A DNA stretch of 64,000 nucleotides, taken from contig PYSS01000009.1 in NCBI GenBank assembly GCA_003049465.1, positions 372,001 to 436,000 of the forward strand, given 5' to 3'. The notes beneath the pieces are model-generated. The model ran no database searches and was not told the DNA's origin. It saw only the letters and a program-made list of their open reading frames with translations. The position numbers were made by a program, and so were the translations under genes. Below, one piece after another: positions 22,108 to 35,330 of the stretch. Origin of the DNA: Magnaporthiopsis rhizophila (lineage: Eukaryota > Ascomycota > Sordariomycetes > Magnaporthales > Magnaporthaceae). Every line of letters begins with the position of its first letter. The stretch's first letter is position 1.

Positions 22108-23580
22108 GTAATTAGTAATCGATTGATCTAACGACCCATGCTCTTGTGACTGTTCCCTCCACGATTATGAGAATCCTGTCTATTCAGGGCCCACGGATGT
22201 GGAATCAGCAACTATGGTGAGAGGCAAAGGAAAGGACACCAGGGTACGGCCGAGCACCCGTGCAACGACCGGAATAAGCGTCCAAGTTGGGCCGGCCACT
22301 TCACATATCACGTAGCAATCACGGGATACGGAGAGGCATGTTACTTTTCAACCAGTTTGTTTGTTATCTTCTGTCTCTGACGGGAGCTGTCCATTTACTA
22401 TCCTCATTTGGTCCCCTTCACACACAAGGAAAATCCGCCTTCCTGGAAACTAGACAGAACCAGTGAACCGAAGCGAATAAGGAAAACAAGGCTCATGTTG
22501 GCGCGTCAAGCCCTGAACGAGAAAAAGAACAAAGAAAGACAAGGAAGTTATAAAAAGACGCAATGATGCGGTGCGGTGTGAGTGGTAGCTGCAAAGTGTA
22601 TGCGAGCGACGCGGGTCGATTGCTGCGGCGGCGCTGCTTCTTTAAAAATGATGTTCGTGTGGGCGCGAACCCTTTTTGTAGCAGATTGTGTCTTTCGCTC
22701 CCTTTTTCTTTTGTTTTCGCTTTTCTCTCCCAGCTGGCGTGCGCGGCTGCTTTAATCCTCCTTTGTGCTCCAAGGAAACGTGAAGGAAAAAACAAGAGCA
22801 AAAGAAACGGCAAGTAAGCAGATGAGATGAGTATAACCAATGTATATGTGTGTGCGTTCTGTTCCTTTCCTTTGAAGAACCAAGTCCAGTGTGTTTTCCC
22901 TTGTGCCTTTTTCCCAACCACCCCCGCCTTTCGAGATGTCAAGACAGGAAAAAAAAAAAAAAAAAAAAATGGTGGCAGATAAGAGTTGGAAAATATGAGA
23001 GGGAAAAAAAAATAAAAAGACAAGCGACCGCCATCTCGGAGGGTGGGCAAAATAAAAACAGACGATAGGCAAGGTTACTCGTCGTCCCAGTGGTATACCT
23101 ATGATCCACGGCCAAACAATCACCCAAGACGCCAACCAAACGGGGTCATCCAGATCAGGCCGTGAACAGAATATGCAGAATAGAGACATGGTAATCTCTC
23201 GCGTTTGGGATATGTGAGTGTTCGTCCTCGTAATGTTAACAAAAAAAAAAAAAAAAAAAACAATAAACCAAATGTGCGAGACAACAACCGGCCACGGCTC
23301 GTCGGCTCGGCGCTAAAGAAGAATTATGCCCAATGATGGTCCCGATTAATGAATAAGCACAGCAGTTGTAGAGTAAGGGAGGCGTTCCCGACCCGAAAAG
23401 AGGTGAAAAAAGCCAACAGAAAAAGGGGGTATCAATCGATCGACAAGCAAAACAAAAAGGATATGAGAGGCCGTGGGTAGTAATGGTGGTTTGTTTGGTC
23501 GGGACGAGGTCACGTCAAAGGTGGTAATGTGGTAGCGTATATGGCATGTTGAATGTGTCGATCGTGATGGCGTGCGTGCT
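22108..23580. other. Convergent intergenic region with two long poly(A) runs
   Basis: The region lies between the 3' ends of the nucleoside hydrolase and CDC25. It contains A21 at 22949-22969 and A20 at 23241-23260, as read on the plus strand, and is otherwise A/T-enriched compared with the flanks. Open frames here are translations of poly-pyrimidine DNA. I see no RNA gene or mobile element. Confidence 0.6.
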
Positions 23581-26500
23581 TCAAGCAAGGGTCGTGTTGC
23601 TGCTGGAGGCGCCGCGCATCCAGCCAAAGTAGTCCGTCTTGGTCGGCGGGTCCTTGGCCACGGGGGTCGTGGCCGCCGACATGGATCCCCCGACAGCGCC
23701 GGCCGTGACGACAGAGAGAAGGCCGCTGCCGCCGGCGCTCCCGGCGCCGCCCGCCGAGAGCGAGCCCGACGGCGCGCGCGGCGCCTGCTGCGTCGTCTCG
23801 CGCGGCTCCAGGAGCAGGCTCTTGCGGTAGTACGACACCTGCACGTTGCTGCCGGGCACCTCGAGCTCGCGCACCCGCACGATCTGCGCCTGCAGCCACT
23901 CCTGCATGTCGGGCACCTCGGCGAGCCGGTACGGGATCTGGAACCGCTGCAGCTCGCCAATGATCTTGGCCGTGCGCGTGTGCTTGTCGAAGTTGACCAC
24001 GGTGAGGCCGTTGCTGCCCTCGCTGCCGCCGTCCGAGCCGTTCAGCTGCTTGGTCGCCGGGTTGCCGATGTCGACAAAGGTGAGGTCCGTGAGGAACATG
24101 CCCAGGAAGGGCAGGCAGGGAGGCACGTGGTCGTGGAGGCGTCCGCGCAGCACCTTGTTGTTCTGCGAGGGCTCGACCACGGCCTGCATCTGCTTGAGCA
24201 GCTCGCGCCGGCGGGCAGACACAAACTCCCACGTCCTCCTGAGGCGGGTGATGGTGGAGCTGTTGAGGCTGCAGATGATGGCCATCAGGGCGTCGTAGTT
24301 GTTCAGCTCGAGGCACTGGTGCGCGATCTTGATCCAGTGCTTGATGACGGTCGCGCGCTTCTTGACCTCGCCGTAGTGGAGGATGGTGTCGGCCACCAGG
24401 TTGGAGAGGTCCGTCGACAGGCCCGACATGGCCTTGACGTTGGGGGCGCCAATGCCGCCCTTCTTCATCCACTGCGAGCCGAGCAGCTCCTCGGGCATCA
24501 CGGAGCAGAAGTGGCCCATCTGCTTGAGGGTGAGCTGGCGCGCAAACTCCTGAGGGTCAAAGTCGAGGATGGTCGGACAGCTGCCGCCGTTCTTCCAGTT
24601 TGCCAGCGCATGGGCCTGGCTCTTGGTCAGAATCGGGGGCGGCAGGGGAGTGTCGGGAGGTATGTAGCCGGCGATGGCGGCGTTGGTCTTGCTCATGGAC
24701 GACGCCAGGCGAGGGACCAGCACATCATCCGACGACACCCTCTGCGTGAGCTTGAACAGGTTGGTGGCGGCCGTGGGCAGCACGGTGCTGAGCTTGAAGT
24801 TTGCAAACGGCTCGATGATGGCCAGCGCCTCCTGGTCCGTCTCGTGCCGCCAGTGCGACTCCATCCAGCCCTTGAAGGCATTGTACACGCGCATGCGGAC
24901 CGGGATCGCCATGTGCGGCGACTCGGCCACGTAGTCGAACCGCTCCACCAGGCTCTCGGCGAGCTCCACTGGGGTGCAGAAGAGTCTGAAAGTCAGATAG
25001 AAGGTCGAGACGAACATGGCGTCGGGCGTGGACTCATGCGTGGTGAGGCGCTCGACAAGCGCAGGCAACGAACCGCCCGTCACCTGACCCTCCTTGTTGA
25101 ACATCAGCTCGTGTGCAAACGTCTTCTCCAGCAGCTTAGACTCGACGTCCTCCACCTCCTCGGCGCCCGTCACGGGGTTGCTGAGATCCGAAAGGGACGT
25201 CTTGCTGGCCAGGGCCAGGTCCGGTGTGGTCGCACGGGTCGATGTCTGGGACACCAGGCTGGACTCGGAGTCTCGGCTCAGATATGTGCTACCTGTACCA
25301 GTGCTCGAGGCAGTCGTAATGCTCTCCGACCGGAACGATGAGTGGTACTCGCTGTCGACTCCAGCCGAGTGCTCTGATGGGCTGTACTCGTCTTGCGTGA
25401 GCAGAGATGTGGACAGCTTGGGCAGCGGCGGCAGGACAGGCCTGAGCGACACCATCGATGATGCCATGCTTGACGCCGCATCGTCGGTGAGGGAAGTCGG
25501 CCTCGAGGCCGGCGGGGAGGGTTGAGGTTGGGGTTGGGGCGGGACCTGGGCCGGGGCCTGAGCCTGGGCCTGGGCCTTGTCTTGCTCCTGCTCTTTCTCT
25601 TGCTCTTGCCCTTGCTCCTCCTCGTTGTCCTCTGAAGGACTGAGCTGAGGAACCTCTGGCAACGGCTTGTCGATGGCAGGGTGTGTGGGACGAACGGTTG
25701 GTGTGGGTGTGGTGGCAGCAGGCAGAGCCGGCAAGGAGGCCTCCTCGGAAACTTGGGATTCGGCAAAGCTGGACCTGGCCGAGCGGAGTGGTATCGCCGT
25801 CGATGGTCTGCGATCACAGTCGTCGGCCGCGGCGATCTCCAGAAAGGTCAGGTCCATGTCCAGGCCAGATGCGCCCTCCTCGAACTCGAACTCGAAGTCG
25901 CCGATGCGCTCGATCAGCCACTTGGTCTTGGCCACGCACTCGCCCGTCGCGCGGACGCAGTCGGTGGCGGTATAGAGCAGCCGGCTGTTGTCGTGGGGCA
26001 CCATGATATCCTCGTCGTCGGGGCCATGGGCAGTCAGGACGTCGCGCGCAGTGAGCACAAGGTCTCGCAGGCGGTCGTACATGGCTGCACGGTGGAGCTC
26101 CAACAGGTCTAGGCTCAGGTGGTTGTGGGCGCACACGACATCGATGACAACCAGCAGCTCGCCACCAGATGTGGCCGACTGCTTGATGGCGAGGGCCAGG
26201 TGGGGGCGAGACTGCGACTGCAAGTGAAGTCGTCCGATGAAGGAGCCGAGGTAGGACAGGAAGGTGTCATGGCCGTCGCTCAATCGCTGTGAGACAAGAT
26301 TATGCGGTCTCGAGAGCGGGGACGGCCCGGCCAGCGAGACACGGTGCGATATCGTCGACGACAGCCGGTTCGCCAGCGTCGAATTGTTCTGAGACAGCCG
26401 GCGCGGATTTGTACACGAGGCGGGCGAGAGGGCAATCGACTGCCGCCTAGTGTTGTTGTTTGCGTTTGCCGGCGCCAGACTTGTTTGCTGTGCCTCGTCA

Positions 26501-27764
26501 ATGTGGCTTGGCGCGGTCCCCGTTTGCTCGTTTGGGCGTCCCTCTAGCCTGCTCCTCGTCTCGTCAAGGTCATGTGCGCGGGAGGCTGCATCGCTAGCTT
26601 GGAGCGCCAGTCCCTGTTGGGGCCCAAACGATCCAGAATCCGCGGGTGGCGTTGGTGGCACAGTTGACTCCTCCAGAACGGTCGCCATAACGGTAACGGC
26701 GGGGGCCCGTGACCTCCTGTCATCCTCAAGAATGTCGAGGAAGCGCGTGCCCTTGGTGACGATCTTGAAGGCCTTGAGGATCATCTCGTCGACGATGTCG
26801 TTGACGTCCTCGTTCGGATCTGGCCGTCGCTGATGCTCTTGTAACCTCTTGGCCGTCTTGACCAGTGACGAAAGCTCCGACAGCAGCGATTTACGGCTGC
26901 GGCGCAGGCCCTCGTGGCGTTGGATGAGGGCCGACTCCCTTGTCAGGCAGTGTGTCCTCTCCTGTTCCCAGTGGCATGTTGATTAGTACCAAAGAGACGA
27001 GTAACGCGAAACAACGATTCCCAAGAAATCAAGCCGCGTGACCACATGGCCGCGTTGCGTTGTGTTTGCGTAGTAGCAGATCCGGCTGATAGGGTGGGAA
27101 GCACACATACCAAGAGGTACCGCACACCAGCGATGATACCCTTCATAAATTCCTGGTTTCCAAAAATCTCGCTATCGTTGACGGCCGTGCTCCTCAGCAG
27201 GTCCCAAAAGTTGAGCAGGGCCTTGAGCAGGTTACGCATCTCGTCAGGGTCGTAGGCCTCGCAGTAGTTTGTGGGCAGCCAGCCGCGGGCGCCCGACACC
27301 AGCAGGGTGCCGTCGGCCCAGCCGTTGGTGTGTATCGAGTGCACCAGGACGACGTCCCCCTCGTTCAGCGGTAGCGTCACGGTCGAGTCGGACATGGTGT
27401 AGGTCGGCTGGAACTGGAAGAAGGCCCGCAAGAAGTTGTGGAAGACTGGCGGCGGGCTGACGGCCGCCAGCAGGTCTTCTTGCGAGCCATTGGGCGTCGC
27501 GGGCGGAGTCATGTGTGATGTCGCGCTTCTCGAGCCGACCGTGTCTGCCGTCGTGGCCGTTCGCAAGTTCGGGTTCGGGTTCGTGCTCGGGGATGCTGTT
27601 GCTGCGGACTCGAGGGCGGCGGCGGCGGCGCTTCTATGGTCGCTGCGGGTTGTGGGAGAAGTAGCGTCATCGTCTTGCGAGGTGGCAGAGCGAGACGTCT
27701 TGTGTATTGCAAGGGGAGCCACCTGTAGGCTCGCTCGCATGGAATGGCCGTCGAGCATTACCAT
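23581..27764 (-). CDS. CDC25: Ras guanine-nucleotide exchange factor, CDC25-type with SH3 domain
   Basis: This protein activates Ras by promoting GDP release and thereby feeds cAMP/PKA and MAPK signalling at the plasma membrane. Exon 1 is 27764-27111 and exon 2 is 26961-23581, with a 149-base phase-0 intron (GTATGT...AACAG). The join gives RYLL/ERTHCLTRESALIQRHEG. The product has 1344 residues. An SH3 domain lies at about 112-172 (LNEGDVVLVHSIHTNGW, ARGWLPTNYCEAY). A long disordered middle contains a Q/E/K-rich stretch (QEQEKEQEQDKAQAQ). The RasGEF N-terminal (REM) domain lies at about 820-960 (VTGGSLPALVERLTTHE), and the catalytic CDC25 domain at about 1015-1255. Catalytic landmarks include DLSNLVADTILHYGEVKKRA, PCLPFLGMFLTDLTF and NFDKHTRTAKIIGELQRFQ. 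SH3 placement at the N-terminus matches yeast Cdc25. The last 80 residues are low-complexity. Confidence 0.94.
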
Positions 27765-30700
27765 CGCTGCTCAATGCGCGTGGAGGCGAGCATGGGCGAT
27801 GGCGACCAACGGGCAGCTGGAAACACGCCTGGTCGTCCTCTGACCTGGGTGCGGCGCCGATAGAAGGGAGGATCCCGGGGATCGGTAAATCTCGCGCCCA
27901 AAGCAGGAAATCTACCCAAAATGACGGGTCTGCAGTTGGAAGGGCGCCTTGGCCCGGGTGAAGCCGTGTGTGGTTGTTCGAGGCGCTTGGGATGCGTTGG
28001 GGGCCGGCTGATGCAAGCGAGCGTTAGACGTGCGTGTGTGCGGGACAGCCGCAAGGCAGGCCGCTGCTTGTTGCTGAGAGCGAGAGTAAGTAGGTTGGTA
28101 GCCAAGTGAATGGGTGTCGTGGGTGGTTGCTCTGGTGTTTGTTGTTGTTGTTATTTCCGGGGTCGATTCAATTCATCCAGTAGTTCTTCTTCTTGGTCCT
28201 TGTCCTCGGCACAACCGCCAGAGCAGTGATAAGCAGTGAGCAGTGAAAAGAGCAGCAACCAAAAAAGAACGAGAAGAGAAAGCACAAGTCCAGCGTGGTT
28301 AAACGGGCGACAGGGAGCAGTCGCAAAAAACCGAAACAGTCGCGACAATCATGCACCGGATTGAGGTGGGTTTTGTTTTGCTGGAGGGGGGGGTGGGCAG
28401 GCGACACGAGATCGGACGAGGGCAGAAAGTGGAAGACAGACGTGCAGCACTTCTGCAGGAGCCTTGCTGAAGGTCAGGTCAAGTTGTATGGGACGGCTGG
28501 AGGTTAATGTGGAGGGGCGACAACGGGCTGGGATGGCTGCAGAGCTGTGTGGTGTGCGTGCGTGCCTGGCTAAAAGTCGCATGCCAGGCCAGGCCCTGGA
28601 GCTCGAGGTTTCGGGTTCGGCCAGTGCAGAGGTGCCAAAGAAAAAAAAAAAAAAAAAAATGAGGCCACACCCAGATAACCTGCACCCCCCACCCACCCGA
28701 CGACCCACTCGCCGCCACCGGACGAAAATTCAATCGAATAAAAAAAGAAAAGAAAAAAAAGCCAACGGCACACCCCGTTGCCCACACCACACCACACCTC
28801 CCACAGCCCCACCTTCAGCAACTCCTTGTGCCTGCTCCAGCCTAGGGCCAATGCGCCGCCCCCGTCATGGCAGAGGAGCTAAGGCTCAGGGTCTGGTGCC
28901 AGGATCAACCCGCGCCCAGCACAAGCAGCACAGCAAGAAAAAAGGCACAAGCAGCAGAATATTAGGATGCGAGCGTTTACGGCGGAACATGACATCTGGC
29001 AGAGGAGGACGAACCCTTTTCCAGCTGCTGCCACTTGCAAACAGAAGCACACTTCAGATCCTCCTCCATGATCACACGGCGCCTCATCCCAGCACCAACA
29101 CCAGCACTAACTGGCACCAGCTCCAGCGCCGTCGGTCCAAGCGGACAGGGCTGCCTCACCAGCCCCAACGGTAGACGTAACACACATTAGCAAGGGGACC
29201 CGCGCCGGTCGGTGTTCCCACCAGGCTGGTGCACAGAAGAAGAAAGAAAAAAAGAAAAAAAGAAAAAAAAAACGCAACGACCAACGACGGGGCCACCTGG
29301 GAAACACAGCTCCACGGTTTAGGGTGAGCTAGCAAACTGGGGAACGGAGAGAAGGATCAGCGTCCTCGCGTCGAGGGCTGGAACGAGGTATTGGGATCGT
29401 TCGTCAGGCCCTTTGTTGCTCCTTTCGGCGTCTTGACGAGCTAGAGCACCCAAGGACTCGGTGCATTGCATTTGCTCTGGAGCAGGGGAACCTAAGAGAA
29501 AGAGAGTGATTAAAATGCTGTGACAGAAGGGGTTTGGTTGCGCAACAGCAGATCATGTTTCTTTCCCTTTTCAGCGGGTTTTCCCGCATGTCAGTCTCAT
29601 TTTTATCTCGTCTTTGTTTTTTTGTTTCTTCTTTTTTTGTCATTTGCCTCTCGTTGATCCTCCCCCTCGCCCCCCTCCCGCTCCCACAAAAAAAGACGGT
29701 CGGATTCGCAATCGCTGTCAGTGCGGTTAGACAAGCGGCCACACAGACAGGAGAAACCCACCTGGGGATCTGCAGACAGCGACCAGCAAAACGTCCGCTT
29801 TGCAGGGTGTTCTCCCCTCGCATCCCCTCTCTCTCCCTCGCTCAATGCAACCATCTCTCCATCCGTGGTTTTGCACAACTCGAGCCCGCTGATTTGGAAG
29901 AGCGGGGAAAAGGGACGAACGGGAAGCCAAGAAAGCGACGGTCGTGTTGTATCATGCACGTTTCTGCACCGCGCGGCCACTTGATGCAGAAGAGGATAGG
30001 CGTGATATGCAACCCAGAGCCAGGGAGGAACGATAAAATAAAATAAAAAAGAATCCTTTCGTGCCTTTGTCCCTCTCTCTTCTTTTCTCTTCTTCGGTTC
30101 GACCCAGTGGAGTTGTGCAAGGGTCTCGCTAGCTAACAGCTCGGGGCTCCTTCCGACCGCTAACCAGTCGAGAGAGCGAGGCTAAACCAGGGCTATGGGA
30201 AGGGGAAGGAAAAGGGGACAGGGCAAGGGATCCATCCCACCCCCTCCCTCAGCACAGGGGACCAGCACCCACCGTCCCGATGATCGCAACCGAGTTTGTG
30301 AAGAACCTTTTTTTTTTTTTTTCTTCGTCTCTCCCCGGCGTTATTTGTTTCTTTGCGCCCCCTTTTGCTCCACTTGCTTCAGCGCAGGCGCAAGAGACCG
30401 CGCTCCTTTTAAGCCGCCCGCCGGTTGTGCCGAGTTCCAAGGGGTGGAAGGAGCTAGCACAACGCTTGTGGGAACTGGGGAGTGTTGATGGACAGGGACG
30501 CCAAATGACAAAGAAACCCGACGGATATATATGGCGAGGGAAAAAAAAAAAAAATCAAAAAAAATCAATACATATATGCATGGTGCACTATACCGAGCGA
30601 GGAGTGCATAGAAATGAACTAAGTTCTTCCCATTCTCCATCAGAGGCGGACGAGGGTTCGTCCGTTCTGGACTTCGGTCTGGGGCCGGCGAACCTGAGCG

Positions 30701-33247
30701 AGATCACTACGGTGGGACGGGCCAGGGGAATATTTGTTTTGGCGAAGTTTGTTCCTTTCTTCAGGAAACCAGGAAATCGAGTAGTGGGAACGGGGACCTA
30801 CTGTGCCTGCCCAGTTTCCCTGCATTGATATTTTTGCTATTTTATTCGTTGGCCCTTGCGCGCGTCCTGCCCAGAACCGGTAGATCTTGCATAGTCCTCC
30901 CTCCTCTCGCTTGCTTGCGGAGACGAAGTCGATGCTCAGGTGACTTTTTTTTTTGTTGCAGACAAGGCACGAACCATTCTAGGGCTAAGGTATTGTTATT
31001 ATGTTGTTAATCTTGATAGGCAGGGGATGATCGTGCCCATTTTCCTTGCTTTTTGGCATCATCGGGTACCATCATCAGAGAACGGAATGAGATGGGCACG
31101 GGGCAAGACATTGCGCGAAAGGTTTGTTATTGTTTCCTCGTCTTCTTGTTTTGCCCATTGGCTCCCGCTTCTTTGGGTGGCTGGTGCGCGCTATCCAAGC
31201 CGGCGGCCAGGACAGGGGCACTCGGTTTAGCTCCAAGTCATCACTCAACTTTGCAAAAGATGTCATCTCATCGCAATGAACAAGGTCACACAAGCCGGGG
31301 CTCCCCAAACAATAATCTAATAAGGCACGCGGGGCGGCAATGGCGGCAGACGGAGATTTTCCCTTTCGACATCGACATCGGCATCGAAATCTGCCGTTTT
31401 GACTTTTTGTTTTTTCCCGTATTTTTATTTTATTTTTTCGACTGCCGCTCGCATCCTGCCCCGTTCCGTGTTTAGCTTATGAAAAGCCACCGACTGCCGG
31501 CCGGGTTATGGATAAGGTGCGCGCGTCGCGGAGATTGGATGGCGACGGAAATTCCAGGCTGCAAATTGATGGAATGAGCAAAAACCCTCGACGACACACC
31601 ACATACCTACCCACCCATTCAAGACAGCGCGCGCGGGGCCACGGGCTCCACGCGGGCTTCTGCGCCGGTCCGGCCAATAGCGACGACCCCCGGCTGGCGC
31701 CCCAGTCTGGTTCCGTGGTTGGAGTCCAGGCGGTTGAGCACGCGTGCATGCATATATAGAGCAACCTACCTATCCGTTGATGTGTTGCCCGGTGGGTTTA
31801 TGCCGCACATCGACGTTGTATCATTCACAAGCAGCTAGGTCGAGCTCCATCAGCATGGACGTCTGTGCTGTAGGTAGCCGCCCCGAGGATGATTTTGCCT
31901 CCCCCGCCAGAATCGGCGAGTCCGTGGCTCCGGCGGTCGAGGGCGGGCTCCATCCGTAGATGCCTGTCTCTCCTTTGCCGACGGGCGCTTTCGAACCAGC
32001 CACCTGGGACACCGAGCCTCTGGGCGGCTAAAACACTGCACAAAAAAAAAAAGAACACAAAATCTTATGGGTTGTGCTAGACCGGCATGTTGACTAAAGC
32101 CCGGGCAGTTATTCGACCGTGCGTGCAGTCCGGCCCGAGACCTGCTCGTCAAGAGCCGGGCACAGCCAGCACGCACTGCTCGCCATCGAGGGGCCGATGC
32201 TACCTCCCCCGACCATCTATCCATTGCCCGCTCTCTGCCGTGTTCAACCCCGCCGGGTACGAACCGCCTCGGACTTTGCAAAACGCCGGCCGGCTCTTCG
32301 AGTCGGCTACGCATCAGGAGCTGGGTACCGACTCGTCACATCCTGGATGGCACGCGATTGGTTGGTCTTGCACACAAAACGGGCAGGAGAGGAGTTGAGG
32401 CACATACACTGGCACACACTCACGCTCTATATCTTGTGTGCTTCATGTCGCAGTCCCCAGAGATGTCGGGACGCTTGTATCCGAATATGGATAGCTGGAT
32501 GGGTGGGGGAGGTAGTGTTCAGGCGTGCCGGACCCTCCTTTCGGGCTCTTTCTTCCCTCCTTTTTCTTTTTTGCCCGTCTTCCTCGCAGGGGTCGTGAGT
32601 GGACGGACCAGGCTTTGGCCACGACGCGGAAGACGGCGGCCCCACCCTCCTCTCCCACTGGCAGCAGGGGTGCTGGGAGAGCACTTGCCCTTTCAGGTCA
32701 GGAAACCCAGATTCGATTTGCGTGGATGGACAGACGGGATTCTGGAGGGTGACATGGGCCCAGCCACCTGCCCCCACACCCCCGGTTCGTTTCTTCGAAT
32801 TGCAGGTGCAGTCTGGATTGATTGATTGCTTGCTGCACTGCAGGAAAGCGCAAGGAACCAAGGTGTCATTGGCTGGAAGTTCCCCTTTTTTTTGCTGTGC
32901 CTCGATGCTGCATCCAGTCCCGACTGGCATCAATATCACAAAAAACGTCCATCTGCAGACGCTCGCTCTCTCGCTCGCTCGCTTCGCAAAGTTCCGCCGA
33001 AGCAGGCATTTTCGTATCCAAATCGGGCGCGTTCCGGACCTCGCTTGGTCGAAAAGCTCACTTGGGCGAAGCTTGAGCGTCCCAGCCAGCACGCCGGCCC
33101 GTTGCAATGCAAACGGGTCCGTGGACTGGCAGTTAATAGTGGTGTCGTGCCCGGATCAGCAACCCAAAAGCGGTTACAGCGAGAACCCCTACCCAAAGCG
33201 GGATAAGGCGGCAGCTCGCCGCACCACGCACCCACACACACATCACT
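27765..33247. other. Gene desert, left part: CDC25 upstream region and simple-sequence DNA
   Basis: The first part should be promoter and leader of CDC25. The remainder shows A19 at 28641-28659, A-rich purine tracts at 28740-28760 and 29240-29275, poly-T near 30308-30322 and A-rich runs near 30541-30570. Open frames reach 236 codons, but they are repeat translations or overlap better frames on the other strand. I see no exon series with recognisable content, no tRNA and no transposon. Confidence 0.5.
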
Positions 33248-33269
33248 CACACACACACACACACACACA
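33248..33269. repeat. CA dinucleotide microsatellite
   Basis: Eleven uninterrupted CA units, with a shorter CA patch immediately to the left (33232-33242). Confidence 0.88.
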
Positions 33270-35295
33270 ACGCCAAAAGGACCCGACCAGACTCAAGGCT
33301 AAGAAAGAAAGGCGATTGGGATGCGTCAGTTTTGCTGCCCAATTTGGCCTTATTCGACAGCAGCCTTGTGAGACAAGGATTACCCCGCTGGCGGGCTGTC
33401 AAACAACGGCCTCTCCCTTGTTCTCCCTTGCTTGATCTTGGCCGTGGACGCAACGTTGTCACGGACGATCCTGACAATCCATATTGGTTTGGTGCTGTTG
33501 GTTCCATGCTTGCCTGACGACCAAGAAACGGGCACGAGCTTGTGCAAGCAGTGTTACGACATTCTCGAAGAATCCGAGGGAGGCTCCCTCGCTCCGCAAC
33601 CGACGGCTGGCTGGGGAGGCTAACCTCGGCCAGAATTTCCCAACGTGACATTTCGCCCCAGATGCCCTCCCCCACCGCAACCTCTATCGACGAGGAAAAA
33701 GAACATGGGGATGGGAAAGAGGAGAAAAAAAAGTATCCACCAGCAGCAAGTCTCCGCCCAGCTCGCCAGTCAGTGTCGATCACACCCAAGGCCCTCCCTG
33801 TCCTATGTGCCGTCATGTGATGGCCCGATTCCTGAAGCCGGCTGGGCTGGTATTATCGTCGTGACGGTGGTGCATCACAAACGCGCAGCCACATATTCTA
33901 GCTGCATACAGATCTGCATGAGAAACCATCACAATGTAATGCAGGGGCGCCCAACCTTGGCATTGATTGCCTCGACAACGTTCAGGTAAAAAAAAAAAAA
34001 GTGTGATATCGCAATCATGACCTCGACAGCACCCGCATAGTACCATGCACTGTAAACAAAAGATACCGGGAAGAGCTATCCCTCGGCAGCGGCTAATATG
34101 TAGTCGGCGTTTGGCTTTATGCAGCTGCCCAAGGGTATCACATCTGGGCACCTTTTTTCTTTCTTTTTTTTTTTTTTCTGATCTGGGTGGTACTTCTCGT
34201 CACACAGCCCACAGTCGCGTCACCACGTCCATGCATTGATCTCACCCGTGGGGGGCACATGTGCACCACACCAGGACACGGGTTATCTCGTTCTTTTCTT
34301 TGCTTTTTTTTTTCTTCTCTCTCTCTCTTATTTTGACAAAGAAACAATAGATAACGGATGCCGAGCGAAGGGTAGAATGACGGCCGTGATAGTAGTCTCA
34401 AGATGGATAGTAGTATGCTTACAGTAGAAAATCATCACGACCCAAAAAAGACACCAACGCCGGCCGTCGGGTTTCATCAGGGATCACCCCGGTGGGGGTT
34501 CCGTCAGAGATGTGCCAAGGGACACCGAGGGTGTGGTAGCCAGCAAGCCACAAAACGAAAGAAAAGATCCCGCGGAAGTGCTCCCTGGCTCCTCTCGCGC
34601 TGGCTAGCGTTCTTTTCCTTTCTTTTTGCGGGCATTGACTTTTTTTTTTTTTTTAATCAACTTGTGATTATCCCCTTCAGCCTCCAAATGCGTTGATATC
34701 ACCAACCAAACCAGGGGTGTGCGCCACCCAGCAAAACTATGCCGCCACGTATTGACGAAGGAGGGCAGGGGATTCGGTCCCTTCCCCTCCCTCCTTGTGC
34801 CGTGCCACTCGGGTGCGACGGGTAGTTGGTTGACAGATAACTTGTCGCCAATCAGGGACAGGTAGGTCCGCGCGGGGAAGAGAGGAGGGGAAAAGATGGG
34901 GTGAATGTTGCCGTGCCTCCCATCTGGTTGCAATGGCACACCTCGTCAATGACACCTTTTCCTCTTTCTCTCTCTCACCGCAAAGTCAAACGCAATGACA
35001 CGCTGGCTTTCGGGAAAGCACCACTATCCTAGGAATAGGTTGTTTGTTTATTTGTATATCTGATGGTGCCCTTTTCAGCCCAGCACATCTCAAAACCCCT
35101 GACTGGGCTTTTCCGGGCTTTGCACTTTGATCTCAAGAATACGAGGATAGCTTGCCGCGCCGACATTCCGCGAGGCTTTTCCATCACATATTGTCCACCG
35201 CCCCATCTAGGTCGCCGCAAAAAGCCACTTTTTTTTCCTTGTTCGTTGTGGCGGAGCTGTGATGTGATTCCATCACTGCCGGAATCGGGGCTTTG

Positions 35296-35300
<5 letters not shown>
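33270..35300. other. Gene desert, middle part
   Basis: No gene recognised. The stretch has scattered homopolymer runs (A12 near 33988-33999, T-runs near 34165-34178 and 34640-34655) and CT-rich patches near 34310-34330. The longest open frames are about 190 codons and without motifs. Confidence 0.5.

Positions 35301-35330
<30 letters not shown>
35301..35330. repeat. Pure poly(T) run, 30 bases
   Basis: Thirty consecutive T on the plus strand in intergenic DNA. Runs of this length exclude nucleosomes and mutate quickly by slippage, so the exact length is uncertain. Confidence 0.85.

Noticed and set aside
23572..25341. 589-codon open frame on the plus strand, antisense to CDC25
   Set aside because: It lies opposite the conserved REM and RasGEF domains, and its sequence is the arginine/valine/glycine-rich shadow expected from GC-biased third positions.
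28464..29174. 236-codon plus-strand frame
   Set aside because: It includes translations of an A19 run and other A-rich tracts; there is no family signal.
32599..33435. 278-codon plus-strand frame
   Set aside because: It passes through the CA microsatellite as a His/Thr repeat, has no motif, and overlaps a 226-codon antisense frame.
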